Shown: positions 8,631-19,228, numbered from the stretch's first letter. The stretch is 64,000 nucleotides of DNA from Serinicoccus chungangensis (GCF_001483745.1 NZ_LQBL01000031.1:124001-188000), one strand, 5' to 3'. Made by a program: numbers and translations. The notes: a model not told the origin generated them from the sequence alone.

Positions 8631-11600
8631 ATGGCCGCCCCCGACCTCGTCCTCACCACCGTGCCGGGCGGGTCCGCCCTGTCCCCCTTCCGCACCGAGG
8701 GCCTGCTCCGCCGGCTGCGACGGGTGGCCCCGCAGGTCGCCGCGCTGACCGCCCGCCACGTCCACGTGGTCGCGACGCACGAGGAGCCGGCACCCGCCGA
8801 GCGGGAGGCCCTGACCGCCATCCTCGACCACGGCGAGCCCTGGACCGGCGACGCGGTCGAGCGCGACGGGGCGGGCGCGTCACGGCATACCTCGCTCGTC
8901 GTCGTCTCCCCCCGGCTCGGCACCATCTCGCCGTGGTCCAGCAAGGCGACCGACATCCTGCACAGCTGCGGCCTCGCCGTGCGCCGCGTCGAGCGGGTGA
9001 CGGAGTTCCACCTCGTGCTGGACGGCGGCCCGCTGGACGAGCCCACCTGGACCGCCTGCGCGGAGGTGCTCCACGACCGGATGACGGAGTCGGCGCTGCC
9101 CACCCGCGAGGCGACCGCACTGCTCTTCGCCGAGCGCGAGGCCGCGCCGATGGAGCGGGTGGACGTGCTCGGCCGCGGCCGCGCGGCGCTGGAGGAGGCG
9201 GACGCGGCCTTCGGGCTGGCGCTCTCGCCGGACGAGATCGACTACCTCGTCGAGTCGTTCACCGCGCTGCGCCGCAACCCGACCGACGTCGAGCTGACGA
9301 TGTTCGCCCAGGCCAACTCCGAGCACTGCCGGCACAAGATCTTCAACGCGGACTTCGTCATCGACGGCCAGGCCCAGGAGCACAGCCTCTTCGGGATGAT
9401 CCGGCACACCGAGGCCGTTGCCGGCCGAGGCACCGTGGTGGCCTACAAGGACAACGCCTCGGTCATGGAGGGCGGCCGGGTCTCGCTGTTCCGCCCCGAG
9501 GGCGACGGCTCCGGACACGGGCAGCGGTATGCCGTGCACGAGGACACCGTCCACGTCCTCATGAAGGTCGAGACGCACAACCACCCCACCGCCATCTCGC
9601 CCTTCCCCGGGGCCGCGACCGGCGCCGGGGGCGAGATCCGCGACGAGGGCGCGACCGGCCGCGGCAGCGCCCCCAAGGCGGGCCTGACCGGCTTCGCGGT
9701 CTCCCACCTGCACCTGCCCGGCACGCAGGAACCCTGGGAGACCGCCGACCCGGGTCCCGGGTCCCCCGACCACCTCGCGACCCCGCTGGACATCATGCTG
9801 GACGGGCCGCTCGGGGCCGCCGCCTTCAACAACGAGTTCGGCCGGCCCGGGCTCGGCGGCTTCTTCCGGGTCTACGAGCAGACCGTGGACGGGGTGCGCC
9901 GCGGCTACCACAAGCCGGTCATGAGCGCCGGCGGGCTGGGGACGATCAGCGCGGGGCAGACCGAGAAGGTGCGCTTCCCCGCCGGGACGCTGCTGGTGCA
10001 GCTCGGCGGCCCCGGCATGCGGATCGGGATGGGGGGCGGCGCGGCCAGCTCGATGGCGGCCGGCACCAACGCCGCCGAGCTCGACTTCGACTCGGTGCAG
10101 CGGGGCAACCCCGAGATGCAGCGGCGGGCGCAGGAGGTCATCAACCACTGCTGGTCGCGGGGTGCGGACAACCCGGTCCTGGCGATCCACGACGTCGGTG
10201 CGGGCGGGCTCTCCAACGCCTTCCCCGAGCTGGTGGACGACGCCGGGCTCGGCGCCCGCTTCGACCTGTCGCGGGTGCCGCTGGCCGAGTCCGGGCTCTC
10301 GCCCAAGGAGATCTGGTCCAACGAGAGCCAGGAGCGCTACGTCCTGGCGATCGCGCCGGCCTCGCTGGAGGACTTCGCGGCCCTCTGCGAGCGCGAGCGG
10401 TGCCCCTACGCGGTCGTCGGCACCGCCCAGGAGGAGACCGAGCTGGTGGTCACCGACGGCCAGGGCGCGCGCGACGTCGTCGCCGACGCCCCCGTCGACA
10501 TGCCCCTCGGGGTGCTGCTGGGCAAGCCTCCGCGGATGACCCGCGACGTGCACCGGGTGGCGCGCCGGACCGACGAGCTCGACCTGGAGGGGCTCGACGC
10601 CCCCGGGGTGCGGGAGGCGGCCTACGCCGTCCTGCGGCACCCCAGCGTCGCGTCCAAGCGCTTCCTCATCACCATCGGCGACCGCACCGTCGGCGGGCTC
10701 ACCCACCGCGACCAGATGGTCGGGCCGTGGCAGGTGCCGGTCGCCGACGTCGCGGTCACGCTGTCGGACCACCTCGGGCTCGCCGGCCAGGCCATGGCCA
10801 GCGGGGAACGGATGCCGCTCGCCGCCGTCGACGCGCCCGCCTCCGGCCGGATGGCCGTCGGCGAGGCCCTGACCAACCTGCTCGCCGCGCCCGTCACCCC
10901 CCTGGACGACGGCTCACCGCTGTCCGGGGTGAAGCTGTCCTGCAACTGGATGGCCGCCTGCGGCGAGCCCGGGGAGGACGCCGCGCTGCACGACACCGTC
11001 CGGGCCGTCGCGCTCGAGCTGTGCCCCGCCCTGGACGTCTCCGTGCCCGTGGGCAAGGACTCGTTGTCGATGCGCACCCGGTGGGCCGACGAGCGGGGGA
11101 CGCAGCAGCAGGTCACCTCCCCGGTCTCGCTGGTCGTCTCGGCCTTCGCCTCCCTGCCCGACGTCGGAGGCACCCTCACGCCGCAGCTGCACGCCGGGTC
11201 CGAGCTGCTGCTCGTCGACCTCGGGGCCGGGGCGGACCGCCTCGGGGGCTCCGTCCTGGCCCAGGTGCGGGGCGCGTTCGGCGGCGCCGTCCCGGACCTC
11301 GACGACCCGGCGCGCCTCACCGGCCTCGCCGCCGCGCTGTCCGAGCTGCGGGCGCGGGGGCTCGTCACGGCATACCACGACCGCTCGGACGGGGGGCTGT
11401 GGGCGACGCTGGTCGAGATGGCGCTCGCCGGCGGGGTGGGGCTCGACGTCGCCGTCCCGTCGGGCGGCGGGCCGGCCGCGCTGTTCACCGAGGAGCTGGG
11501 CGTCGTGCTGGAGGTGCCCGCCGGCCGGGTCCCCGAGGCGCAGGACGTGCTGCGCACCCACGGGCTGCTGGAGCTCACCGGCGTGCTCGGCCGCTCGACC

Positions 11601-12647
11601 CCGGAGCGCCACGTGCGGGTGCGCGGGGTGGACGGCGCGGGAGCGCCGCACCGGACGGGCGTCGGGGGCACGCCCGAGCACCTCCTGCTCGACGAGCCCC
11701 TCGCCGACCTCGCGCAGGCCTGGGACGAGGTGTCGTGGCGGATCGCGTCGCTGCGCGACCACCCGGGCTGCGCCGACGAGGAGCACGCCGCCGTGGGCCG
11801 CGACGAGCCCGGCCTGCAGGTGGCACCGAGCTTCGACCCGACCGACGACGTGGCCGCGCCCTACCTCTCGCGCGGGGCCCGACCCCGCGTGGCGGTCCTG
11901 CGCGAGCAGGGCGTCAACAGCCACGTGGAGACCGCCTACGCCTTCCACCGGGCCGGCTTCGACGCGGTGGACGTGCACATGACCGACCTGCAGGCGGGGC
12001 GGGTCGACCTGTCCGACCCCGGGCTGGTCGGGTTGGTCGCGGCCGGCGGCTTCTCCTACGGCGACACGCTGGGGGCCGGCGAGGGCTGGGCCCGCTCGGT
12101 CCTCTTCAGCCCACGTCTCACCGAGGCCTTCTCCGGCTTCTTCGCCCGTCCGGACACCTTCGCCCTGGGGCTGTGCAACGGGTGCCAGATGTTCGCCGCG
12201 CTCGCCGGGCTGATCCCCGGTGCGGCCGCCTGGCCCCGCTTCGTGCGCAACCGCAGCGAGCAGTACGAGGCGCGCCTCTCCCAGGTCGAGGTCCTCGACA
12301 GCCCCGCGCTCTTCCTCGCGGGGATGGCCGGGTCGCGGCTGCCCATCGCCGTGGCGCACGGCGAGGGACGCGCCGACTTCTCCCGGCAGGGGGACGAGGC
12401 CACCGTGGCGGCGGCCCTGCGCTACGTCGACGGCCAGGGAGCGGTGGCGACGGCCTACCCGGCCAACCCGAACGGCTCCCCCGGCGGGCTCACCGCCGTC
12501 ACCACGCCGGACGGTCGGTTCACCGCGATGATGCCGCACCCGGAGCGGGTCACGCGCAACGCCCAGCTGTCGTGGACGTCCGGGCCGCTCGCGCAGGAGA
12601 GCCCCTGGCTGCGGATGTTCCGCAACGCCCGGGTGTGGGTGGGCTGA
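8631..12647 (+). CDS. purL: Phosphoribosylformylglycinamidine synthase, large fused form
   Basis: 1338 aa. It converts FGAR and glutamine to FGAM. This is the single-chain (lgPurL) type with all parts in one protein: an N-terminal PurS-like region, the linker and FGAM synthetase repeats ([50 protein letters not shown]), and a C-terminal class I glutamine amidotransferase starting near residue 1085 ([17 protein letters not shown]) with nucleophile Cys in [11 protein letters not shown] and the catalytic His in [14 protein letters not shown] at 8616-8620 supports ATG 8631. Many actinobacteria instead use separate PurL, PurQ and PurS; none of these appears here, consistent with the fusion replacing them. 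Last gene of the pur operon. Confidence 0.97.
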   Translation: MAAPDLVLTTVPGGSALSPFRTEGLLRRLRRVAPQVAALTARHVHVVATHEEPAPAEREALTAILDHGEPWTGDAVERDGAGASRHTSLVVVSPRLGTISPWSSKATDILHSCGLAVRRVERVTEFHLVLDGGPLDEPTWTACAEVLHDRMTESALPTREATALLFAEREAAPMERVDVLGRGRAALEEADAAFGLALSPDEIDYLVESFTALRRNPTDVELTMFAQANSEHCRHKIFNADFVIDGQAQEHSLFGMIRHTEAVAGRGTVVAYKDNASVMEGGRVSLFRPEGDGSGHGQRYAVHEDTVHVLMKVETHNHPTAISPFPGAATGAGGEIRDEGATGRGSAPKAGLTGFAVSHLHLPGTQEPWETADPGPGSPDHLATPLDIMLDGPLGAAAFNNEFGRPGLGGFFRVYEQTVDGVRRGYHKPVMSAGGLGTISAGQTEKVRFPAGTLLVQLGGPGMRIGMGGGAASSMAAGTNAAELDFDSVQRGNPEMQRRAQEVINHCWSRGADNPVLAIHDVGAGGLSNAFPELVDDAGLGARFDLSRVPLAESGLSPKEIWSNESQERYVLAIAPASLEDFAALCERERCPYAVVGTAQEETELVVTDGQGARDVVADAPVDMPLGVLLGKPPRMTRDVHRVARRTDELDLEGLDAPGVREAAYAVLRHPSVASKRFLITIGDRTVGGLTHRDQMVGPWQVPVADVAVTLSDHLGLAGQAMASGERMPLAAVDAPASGRMAVGEALTNLLAAPVTPLDDGSPLSGVKLSCNWMAACGEPGEDAALHDTVRAVALELCPALDVSVPVGKDSLSMRTRWADERGTQQQVTSPVSLVVSAFASLPDVGGTLTPQLHAGSELLLVDLGAGADRLGGSVLAQVRGAFGGAVPDLDDPARLTGLAAALSELRARGLVTAYHDRSDGGLWATLVEMALAGGVGLDVAVPSGGGPAALFTEELGVVLEVPAGRVPEAQDVLRTHGLLELTGVLGRSTPERHVRVRGVDGAGAPHRTGVGGTPEHLLLDEPLADLAQAWDEVSWRIASLRDHPGCADEEHAAVGRDEPGLQVAPSFDPTDDVAAPYLSRGARPRVAVLREQGVNSHVETAYAFHRAGFDAVDVHMTDLQAGRVDLSDPGLVGLVAAGGFSYGDTLGAGEGWARSVLFSPRLTEAFSGFFARPDTFALGLCNGCQMFAALAGLIPGAAAWPRFVRNRSEQYEARLSQVEVLDSPALFLAGMAGSRLPIAVAHGEGRADFSRQGDEATVAAALRYVDGQGAVATAYPANPNGSPGGLTAVTTPDGRFTAMMPHPERVTRNAQLSWTSGPLAQESPWLRMFRNARVWVG

Positions 12648-12657
12648 GCCCGTCGCC

Positions 12658-12685
12658 GGCGCCCCGCCGGAGGGCGGCGGGCGCA
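12658..12685 (+). terminator. Possible hairpin terminator after purL
   Basis: Directly after the purL stop, GCGCCCCGCC and GGCGGCGGGCGC can pair around a GGAG loop with a small bulge. There is no U-tract, as is common for GC-rich actinobacteria. Position between the pur operon and a convergent gene supports termination. Confidence 0.35.
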
Positions 12686-12703
12686 CGGAGCCGCGGTGAC
12701 CGG

Positions 12704-13135
12704 TCAGGTATGCCGTGACCAGGCGTCGAGCGCGGCCTGGACCTCCTCGTCGGTCATCGCGACCGGGGTCCCGACGATCCACTGGTGGCCGAAGGGGTCG
12801 CGGAACCGGCCCTGGCGGGCACCGTAGGGCTGGTCCGCCACCGGGAAGACCTCCACGGCCCCGTGGTCCAGGGCCAGCCCCATCACGGCGTCCGGGTCCT
12901 CGGTGAGCACGTCGAGGACCACACCGCCGCCGCCCTCCGGCGGCGCCGGGTCGGTCTCGTCGGCCTCCTTGACCTGCAGCCCGCTGCCACGCGGCAGGTC
13001 GAGCGAGGCGAGGACGACGGCGCCACCCATGGCATACCGCGAGCGCGGTCGGGCGCCCAGGACGGCGCGGTAGAACTCGATCGCGTCGTCGGCGCCCCGG
13101 ACCACGAGCTTCGGCGTGACCAGCGGGCCGCTCAT
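12704..13135 (-). CDS. VOC family (glyoxalase/PhnB-like) protein
   Basis: 143 aa. It begins PKLVVRGADDAIEFYRAVLG and contains the second beta-alpha-beta module with RFRDPFGHQWIV, the usual PhnB/DUF1428-like layout of the vicinal oxygen chelate fold. Metal ligands typical of true glyoxalase I are only partly recognisable, so the substrate is unknown. Convergent with purL. The C-terminal codons contain one copy of the GGCATACC octamer. Confidence 0.8.
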   Translation of the reverse strand: MSGPLVTPKLVVRGADDAIEFYRAVLGARPRSRYAMGGAVVLASLDLPRGSGLQVKEADETDPAPPEGGGGVVLDVLTEDPDAVMGLALDHGAVEVFPVADQPYGARQGRFRDPFGHQWIVGTPVAMTDEEVQAALDAWSRHT

Positions 13136-13269
13136 GCCCCCAGGCTGGCAGCGCCGGCCACGATCGGCAACCCCTCCCGGCCGGCGCTCCGTGCGGGCCG
13201 CGACGTCACCTCCTGACCGACCCGACGAGGACGGTGCGGTGTGTCGGTCCCCGGGTCTACGGTGCGGGT

Positions 13270-13788
13270 ATGCCGCCGACGAGCAGCCCGCGCACCGACC
13301 GTCCGACGCTGCCGGAGGGCTACGGCCTGCCGACCGGGACCGAGGGGACGCTGGCCTGGACCACGGTCGAGCAGCGCCTGCGCGACGCCGAGCACTACTG
13401 GTTGGCCTCCGTCCGCCCGGACGGCCGTCCGCACTCGGTGCCGCGCTGGGGCGTGTGGCTGGACGGGCGGTTCTGGTACGACGGCGCCCCGACCACCCGG
13501 CACACCCGCAACGTCGAGGCCAACCCCGCCGTCACGCTGACGCTCGAGAGCGGCACCGAGGTGGTCATCGTCGAGGGGTTCTCCCACGCCACCCGGGCGG
13601 ACGCCGACGGGCTGGGGGCGCGGCTGTCCGAGGCCTTCGGGAAGTATGCGGAGGCCGGCTACTCCCCCGGTCCGGACTCCTGGGCCGGCGAGGACGGCGG
13701 TGGTCTCCGGGTCGTCGAGCCACGCCGCGTGCTGGCGTGGTTCGACTTCCCGACCGACTGCACCCGGTTCACCTTCGGGGGCGACTGA
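13270..13788 (+). CDS. Pyridoxamine 5'-phosphate oxidase-family FMN-binding protein
   Basis: 172 aa. The split-barrel flavin-binding pattern is clear: LRDAEHYWLASVRPDGRPHS, WGVWLDGRFWYDGAPTTRHT and RNVEANPAVTLTLESG. Members of this group bind FMN, F420 or heme; the cofactor cannot be decided here. The start at ATG 13270 is 6 nt after a TACGGT -10-like box, pointing to a leaderless mRNA. The next gene starts 2 nt after its stop, so they probably form an operon. Confidence 0.8.
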   Translation: MPPTSSPRTDRPTLPEGYGLPTGTEGTLAWTTVEQRLRDAEHYWLASVRPDGRPHSVPRWGVWLDGRFWYDGAPTTRHTRNVEANPAVTLTLESGTEVVIVEGFSHATRADADGLGARLSEAFGKYAEAGYSPGPDSWAGEDGGGLRVVEPRRVLAWFDFPTDCTRFTFGGD

Positions 13789-13790
13789 GC

Positions 13791-14468
13791 ATGGCGATGA
13801 GGCCGGGCGGCACGTCGGATCGGCCGGCGGTGTTCTTCGACGGGCCGGAGGACTTCCGCGCCTGGCTCGAGGAGCACCACGAGAGCGCGGACGAGCTGTG
13901 GATGGGGCTGCACAAGAAGCACGTCGAGCCGCAGGGCCTCACCTGGGCGCAGGCGGTGCCGGAGGCCCTGTGCTTCGGGTGGATCGACTCCGTGAGCCAG
14001 CGGATCGACGCCGACAGCCGCCGCCAGCGGTGGACCCCGCGTCGGCGGGGCAGCATCTGGAGCGCGGTCAACGTGGCGCACGTCGAACGGCTGCTGGAGC
14101 AGGGCCGGATGCGGCCGGCCGGGATCGCCGCCTTCGAGGCACGGACCGCGGAGCGCACGGCCGTCTACTCCTTCGAGCAGCCACCCGCCCCGCTGGAGGA
14201 GGCCCAGGAGGCGGCGCTGCGGGCCGACCCGGCGGCGTGGGCGTTCTGGGAGGCCGCGACCCCGAGCTACCGCACGACCGTCACCGGCTGGGTGACCAGC
14301 GCGAAGCGCGAGGCCACCAGGGCGAGCCGGATGCGGCAGCTCGTGGAGGACTGCGCGGCCGGCCGCCTCGTGCCGCCGCAGCGTTACGGCGCCACGCCCG
14401 GGTGGCTGACGCGGGCGGCAGACGCGGCCCGGGCGGCGCGCGCGCCGGAGGGAGGGGCGCAGCGATGA
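13791..14468 (+). CDS. YdeI/OmpD-associated family protein
   Basis: 225 aa. FFDGPEDFRAWLEEHHESAD, ALCFGWIDSVSQRIDAD and RRGSIWSAVNVAHVERL are typical of the YdeI (bacteriocin-protection-like) family. The biochemical role is unknown. It lies between the flavoprotein and a winged-helix protein: ATG 2 nt after the former's stop, and its TGA overlaps the next ATG. Confidence 0.8.
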   Translation: MAMRPGGTSDRPAVFFDGPEDFRAWLEEHHESADELWMGLHKKHVEPQGLTWAQAVPEALCFGWIDSVSQRIDADSRRQRWTPRRRGSIWSAVNVAHVERLLEQGRMRPAGIAAFEARTAERTAVYSFEQPPAPLEEAQEAALRADPAAWAFWEAATPSYRTTVTGWVTSAKREATRASRMRQLVEDCAAGRLVPPQRYGATPGWLTRAADAARAARAPEGGAQR

Positions 14469-15529
14469 GGCGCTGGACGACCGACGACGTCGCGCGCATG
14501 CGGCTGCTCTCGCAGCGCCTGGTGGAGCCGCTCGCCACCCCCGGTGAGGTGGTCCGTCACCTCACCTGCGTGCAGGGCCAGGACTACCCCGGGTCCACGA
14601 CCTCGATCGCGCTGCGGACGCGGTCCCGGCGGCTCGCCGAGGTCCGCGAGGCCTACGACGCCGCGGAGGTCGTGCGCAGCTGGCCCATGCGCGGCACGCT
14701 CTTCGTCGTGCCGGCGGAGGACCTCGGGTGGATGCTCGGCCTCACCGCGACCAAGGTCCTGCGCGGGACGACCCGCCGGCGCGAGGAGCTCGGTCTGGAC
14801 GACGCCGCCCTGGCGCGGGCCGAGGAGGTGGCCCGCACCACGTTGGCCGGCGGCGGGTCGACCCGCGACGCCCTGGTGGAGGCCTGGGAGCACGCCGGGC
14901 ACCCCACCGCCGCCGGCCGCGGCTACCACTCGCTCTTCCACCTCGCCGTGCGCGGGGTGATCTGCCTGGGGCCGACCGAGGGCCGCACCCAACGGTTCGT
15001 CCTCGCCGAGGAGTGGATCACCTCCTCCCGCACCCTCGAGCCCGAGGCCGCCGTCCTCGAGTGGTTCGTCCGCTACGTCCGCAGCCACGGGCCGGTGCCG
15101 GCCGCTGACTTCCTCTGGTGGACCAAGCTGCTCAAGCGCGACCTCGCGCCGGCCCTGGGAACCGCCCGCGACGAGCTGGAGGTCCTCGACGTCGACGGGG
15201 TCGAGCACTGGGTCGACCCCGCCGTCGTGGAGAGGTATGCCGGTGCCCGTCGGGCGACCGCCGCCCCGCTGCTGCTGCCGGGCTTCGACGAGCTGGTGCT
15301 GGGCTACGGCGACCGCCGGGCGGTCGTCACCCGGGAGGAGGAGGCGGCGGTGGTCCCGGGCAACAACGGGGTGTTCCGGCCCACCGTCGTGCAGGCCGGG
15401 CGGGCCCTCGGCACGTGGCGGCGACCGACGCGGTCCGGGGCCGCCGTGGTGGTGGAGCCGTTCGGGGCCGCCCTGCCGGGCCCGGTGGAGAGGGCGCTGC
15501 CCCGCCTCACCCGGGACCTGCCGGCCTGA
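14465..15529 (+). CDS. Winged-helix DNA-binding (HTH_42, AlkZ/YcaQ-like) protein
   Basis: 354 aa. It starts ATGA-overlapped with the YdeI-family gene. The pattern CVQGQDYPGSTTSIALRTRS, then SWPMRGTLFVVPAEDLGW (the WPMRGT/H signature) and LLPGFDELVLGYGDR at about two thirds, matches the winged-helix DNA-binding family that includes the crosslink glycosylases AlkZ and YcaQ. The catalytic Gln of YcaQ (QxQ) is approximated by VQGQD. A DNA-repair role is plausible but not proven. Confidence 0.8.
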   Translation: MRRWTTDDVARMRLLSQRLVEPLATPGEVVRHLTCVQGQDYPGSTTSIALRTRSRRLAEVREAYDAAEVVRSWPMRGTLFVVPAEDLGWMLGLTATKVLRGTTRRREELGLDDAALARAEEVARTTLAGGGSTRDALVEAWEHAGHPTAAGRGYHSLFHLAVRGVICLGPTEGRTQRFVLAEEWITSSRTLEPEAAVLEWFVRYVRSHGPVPAADFLWWTKLLKRDLAPALGTARDELEVLDVDGVEHWVDPAVVERYAGARRATAAPLLLPGFDELVLGYGDRRAVVTREEEAAVVPGNNGVFRPTVVQAGRALGTWRRPTRSGAAVVVEPFGAALPGPVERALPRLTRDLPA

Positions 15530-15539
15530 GGCCGTCGGC

Positions 15540-16181
15540 TCAGCCGTCGAGGCGCCCGGCCAGGGTCGGCACGCCAGGGCCGCGGAGGTCCTCGAGGAAC
15601 GCGGCCCGACCGGCCAGCACCATGGTGAGCGCCAGGGTGGGGCCGACGACCTCGGGGCCGCTGCCGACGTCCAGATCGCTGTCGTCGGCCCGGATCCGCA
15701 GACCGGCGGCCGTGGTGCGGCTGGGGACCGTGAAGTCCCGCGACACGAAGAAGCGCGCCACGGCCTCGGCCCGCTCCGGCGGTGTCGTGACCGGCAGCCC
15801 GAGCGGGCGGCGTATGTCCTGACCGTGCACGACGACCTCGCCCAACCACGCCGGGGTGTGACCGGACGCCGCCGTGGTGCTGGTGACCACCCGCCGGAAG
15901 CCGGCCAGCGTGTCCTGCGGCGTGGCGCCGAGGTGCTCCTCGAGACGTCGCCGGTTGTGCAGGTCGAAGTCGAGGCGCGCTCCCAGCACGCTGAGCAGCC
16001 AGCGCACCCGGCCCACGCTGGCGGCCGCCGTCAGGTGGGCCACCACCTCCCGCACGCTCCACCGGCCGCACAGGCTCGGCGCCGCCCACTGCTCGTCGTC
16101 GAGCGTGCTCAGCTGGTCGGCCAACGCCGCACGCTCCGCGTGCACCGCCGCCCACAGGTCCCTCGTCGTCGGGTCGGACAC
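15540..16181 (-). CDS. Maleylpyruvate isomerase family (mycothiol-dependent/DinB-like) protein
   Basis: 213 aa from GTG 16181, chosen because GAGGAGG sits 7 nt before it. The N-terminal four-helix DinB-type unit (LADQLSTLDDEQWAAPSLCG, RWSVREVVAHLTAAASVG) is typical of the mycothiol-dependent maleylpyruvate isomerase superfamily; VHGQDIRRPLGL follows. Most such proteins are of unknown substrate. Tail-to-tail with the HTH_42 gene, 10 nt apart. Confidence 0.8.
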   Translation of the reverse strand: MSDPTTRDLWAAVHAERAALADQLSTLDDEQWAAPSLCGRWSVREVVAHLTAAASVGRVRWLLSVLGARLDFDLHNRRRLEEHLGATPQDTLAGFRRVVTSTTAASGHTPAWLGEVVVHGQDIRRPLGLPVTTPPERAEAVARFFVSRDFTVPSRTTAAGLRIRADDSDLDVGSGPEVVGPTLALTMVLAGRAAFLEDLRGPGVPTLAGRLDG

Positions 16182-16220
16182 CGGCACACCTCCTCGGTCG
16201 GGGACCAGTCTGCGACGGCG

Positions 16221-16286
16221 CACGCGTCCGGTGTCGGCCCGACACGCGTCTGGTGCGGCCGGAGCACGCGTCCTGTGCGGTGGGTG
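16221..16286. repeat. 22-bp tandem repeat array A (3 units)
   Basis: Units begin at 16221, 16243 and 16265, each starting CACGCGTCYKGTG, with a strict 22-bp period. The third is degenerate toward its end. The array lies in the gap upstream of the maleylpyruvate isomerase-like gene and downstream of the SRPBCC gene. Related arrays lie at 31296 and 58619. Confidence 0.8.
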
Positions 16287-16319
16287 GTGGGAGGGGCACG
16301 CCCGAGATGGCGGGAGGGG

Positions 16320-16790
16320 CTAACCGGTGGCCTGCGCGTCCTGCTCCTCGCGCAGCACGAGGCGCAGGCGCTCGAGGTCGCGGCGCATGGCCCGCTTCAT
16401 GCCCAGGGTCACGGCGCCGGAGGCGAGCGTCGTCATCGCCGAGGGGCGGCCGGCGTTGCGGACGCTCATCCCGGTGCGCGGCCGGCCCCCGTCGCCCGGC
16501 TCCTCGTCCCACCAGCAGTAGGTCGTCTCCATCGGGAACGGCCCGTCGTCGGTGCGCATGACCATCCGCTCCTGGGGCACCAGCTCGACGACGACGTAGG
16601 TGTAGGCCAGCTGCCTCCCGAGGAAGCGGGCCACGAAGTCGATACGGGCCCCCTCGACCAGCTCCGAGGGCCCCTGCCAGCGGACCGACCTGATGTTGGC
16701 GTACCACCGCATCGCCTGGTCCGGGTCACCGGCGACCGCGGCGACCAGCGGCCGTGGCGCGTCGAAGGTGGTGGCCACGGTGACGTCCAT
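16320..16790 (-). CDS. SRPBCC-fold protein
   Basis: 156 aa. MDVTVATTFDAPRPLVAAVA followed by RIDFVARFLGRQLAYTYVVV and RMVMRTDDGPFPMETTYCWW has the START/SRPBCC ligand-binding layout. The ligand is unknown. A TACTCT -10-like box 7 nt before ATG 16790 suggests a leaderless mRNA. It is in the same direction as purA upstream, 104 bp apart. Confidence 0.72.
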   Translation of the reverse strand: MDVTVATTFDAPRPLVAAVAGDPDQAMRWYANIRSVRWQGPSELVEGARIDFVARFLGRQLAYTYVVVELVPQERMVMRTDDGPFPMETTYCWWDEEPGDGGRPRTGMSVRNAGRPSAMTTLASGAVTLGMKRAMRRDLERLRLVLREEQDAQATG

Positions 16791-16894
16791 GGAGGTCAGA
16801 GTAGCCCTCGCCGCTGCGCGTCCTCCGGGGTCGAGTCCAGGGTCGAACCAGGGGCCCGCCCGCCCCCGGTGGCGGGTCCGCGCCCACCGGCAGG

Positions 16895-18193
16895 TCAGTC
16901 CTCGTCGCGGCCCAGCAGGTCGTGCCGCACGATGACCTCGTCCCGCCCGGGCCCGATGCCGATGACCGAGATCCGGGTGCCGATGAGCTCCTCCAGCCGC
17001 TCGACGTAGCGCTGGGCGGCCTCGGGGAGGTCGTCGAACTCCCGGGCCCCGGTGATGTCCTCGCTCCAGCCGGGGAGCTCCTCGTAGACCGGGGTCGCGT
17101 GGTGGACGTCGGACTGGTTGACCGGCATCTCCTCGACGCGCTCGCCCTGCACGTCGTAGGCGACGCAGACGGGGATGGTGTCGAGGCCGGTGAGGACGTC
17201 GAGCTTGGTCAGCACGATGTCGGTGAGCCCGTTGACGCGGCGGGCGTAGCGCCCGATGACGACGTCCGCCCACCCGCACCGGCGTGGCCGGCCCGTCGTC
17301 GTGCCGAACTCCGCGCCCACGGTGCGCAGGTGGTCGCCGTGCTCGTCCTCGAGCTCGGTGGGGAACGGTCCCTCGCCGACCCGCGTCGTGTAGGCCTTGA
17401 ACACCCCGACCACCCGGTCGATCCGGGTGGGGGGGACGCCCGAGCCCGTGCAGGCCCCACCGGCGGTCGCGTTGGACGACGTGACGAAGGGATAGGTGCC
17501 GTGGTCCACGTCGAGCAGGGTCGCCTGCCCCGCCTCGAAGAGGACGGTCCGGCCCTCGTCGAGCGCCTGCCCGAGCTCGAGGACGGTGTCGGTCACCATG
17601 GGGCGGATGCGCTCGGCGTGCCGCAGCAGCTCCTCCAGGACCTCGTCGACCTCGACGGCGCGCCGGTTGTAGATCTTGAGCAGCATCTGGTTCTTGACCT
17701 CGAGGGCCGCCTCGACCTTCTGCCGCAGGATGGACTCGTCGTAGAGGTCCTGCACGCGGATGCCGACCCGGCTCATCTTGTCGGCGTAGGTCGGGCCGAT
17801 GCCGCGGCCGGTGGTGCCGATGCGCCGCTTGCCGAGGAAGCGCTCGGTCACCTTGTCGAGCGTCCGGTTGTAGGGCGGTATGACGTGCGCGCTCGCGCTG
17901 ATGCGCAGCAGCGAGGTGTCGATGCCCCGTGCCTCCAGGGCGTCCAGCTCCTCGATGAGCACCGCCAGGTCCACGACGACGCCGTTGCCGATGACCGGCG
18001 TGCAGCCCGGCGACAGGATCCCGCTCGGCAGCAGGTGCAGGGCGTACTTCTGGTCCCCGATGACCACCGTGTGGCCGGCGTTGTTGCCCCCGTTGAACTT
18101 CACGACGTAGTCGATGTCGGAGCCCAGCAGGTCGGTCGCCTTGCCCTTTCCCTCGTCACCCCACTGGGTGCCGATCAGGACGATCGCTGGCAT
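16895..18193 (-). CDS. purA: Adenylosuccinate synthetase
   Basis: 432 aa, full length. It makes adenylosuccinate from IMP and aspartate with GTP, the first committed AMP step. Present are the N-terminal P-loop [44 protein letters not shown], and the base-binding region with [26 protein letters not shown] lies 8 nt before the ATG. Neighbourhood with DUF3151 and fbaA matches a conserved actinobacterial arrangement, though a regulator is inserted here. Confidence 0.97.
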   Translation of the reverse strand: MPAIVLIGTQWGDEGKGKATDLLGSDIDYVVKFNGGNNAGHTVVIGDQKYALHLLPSGILSPGCTPVIGNGVVVDLAVLIEELDALEARGIDTSLLRISASAHVIPPYNRTLDKVTERFLGKRRIGTTGRGIGPTYADKMSRVGIRVQDLYDESILRQKVEAALEVKNQMLLKIYNRRAVEVDEVLEELLRHAERIRPMVTDTVLELGQALDEGRTVLFEAGQATLLDVDHGTYPFVTSSNATAGGACTGSGVPPTRIDRVVGVFKAYTTRVGEGPFPTELEDEHGDHLRTVGAEFGTTTGRPRRCGWADVVIGRYARRVNGLTDIVLTKLDVLTGLDTIPVCVAYDVQGERVEEMPVNQSDVHHATPVYEELPGWSEDITGAREFDDLPEAAQRYVERLEELIGTRISVIGIGPGRDEVIVRHDLLGRDED

Positions 18194-18265
18194 GGCTGGA
18201 TGCCTTCCTCTCGGGGCTGCTGACGCCTCACTCTATCGACGTCCGGGCCCCGCCCCGACCACGAC

Positions 18266-19228
18266 TCAGTCGACGAGCCCGCGCCGGCTGACGGCCAGCC
18301 CCAGCTGGAAGCGGGTGTCCGATCCGTGCTCCTCCATGAGGGCGGCGATCCGACGCCGCACGGTACGCAGACCCAGGCCCATCTGCCGCGCGATCGCCTC
18401 GTCCTTGAAGCCGAGGGAGAGCAGCTCCAGGAGCTTGACGTCCTGCGCCGAGGCGTCCCGGGACAGCACCGGCTCCGCCCGCCGCCAGAGCTCGTCGAAG
18501 AGGGTGGTGAAGGCGTCGATGATGGCCGGTGGCCGCAGCAGCAGGTGGTCGGCGTCCTCGCCCGCCTCCTTGAGCATCACCCCCGAGCGCCCGAAGACGC
18601 CGAACTCGACCCCGATGGCGTCGTCGGGGAGGTAGCGCTGCTGCTCGCCCGACCCGGCCCGTCGCTGGGCGGAGGAGTGCCACTGCGGGTCGGTCAGGAC
18701 GGACAGGGGGAAGATCGAGCGCAGCTCGCGAGCGCCCCCCGCCGCCTCCTCCCGCCGTCGCCGGACGCCCTCGTCGTACGCGGGACCGGTGGTGACCTGG
18801 AGGATGGGTCCGCGCGAGGTCCGGGAGAGGTGCTCGACCACCGGCGCCGCCTCGGAGGGCGCCACCTGCTCCCAGGGCGGCACCCTCGGGCCGGAGAGCT
18901 GCAGCCCGCGTCGGTAGTCGGACTCGAAGCTCTCCAGGGACTCCCGGAGGCTGAGCAGCTGCCGCCGCCGCTCGTCGAGGTCCGCCTCCTCGGTGTCCAG
19001 CAACCGGCCCACGCCGGCCCGCGGGTCGTCCACCTTCACCAGGTCGCCGGAGACCCGTCGGGCGAGGCGCAGGCGCTCCAGGTCCCCCATGGCGCGCTGG
19101 GCGTCGCGCAGCTGCCAGCCCATCGCCTCGGCGTGCTGCGGCAGGGTGGCGGGCGCCGAGCGCAGGACGTGGCGGTAGAGCTGCTCGACGTCCGCCGACA
19201 GCCCGACCGTCTGTGGTTGAGCATTCAT
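18266..19228 (-). CDS. LuxR-type HTH regulator with TrmB-like N-terminal part
   Basis: 320 aa. The N-terminus (SADVEQLYRHVLRSAPATLP) reads as a TrmB-like winged helix followed by a coiled-coil segment around residues 75-105 (TEEADLDERRRQLLSLRESL). The C-terminus has the LuxR helix-turn-helix: DVKLLELLSLGFKDEAIARQ then LGLRTVRRRIAALMEEHGSD. It is a paralog of the 5036-6052 gene, ending in the same TRF...RRG pattern. It has no receiver domain, so the signal is not phospho-transfer on an N-terminal REC. A TATCCT box sits 11 nt before the ATG. Confidence 0.78.
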   Translation of the reverse strand: MNAQPQTVGLSADVEQLYRHVLRSAPATLPQHAEAMGWQLRDAQRAMGDLERLRLARRVSGDLVKVDDPRAGVGRLLDTEEADLDERRRQLLSLRESLESFESDYRRGLQLSGPRVPPWEQVAPSEAAPVVEHLSRTSRGPILQVTTGPAYDEGVRRRREEAAGGARELRSIFPLSVLTDPQWHSSAQRRAGSGEQQRYLPDDAIGVEFGVFGRSGVMLKEAGEDADHLLLRPPAIIDAFTTLFDELWRRAEPVLSRDASAQDVKLLELLSLGFKDEAIARQMGLGLRTVRRRIAALMEEHGSDTRFQLGLAVSRRGLVD

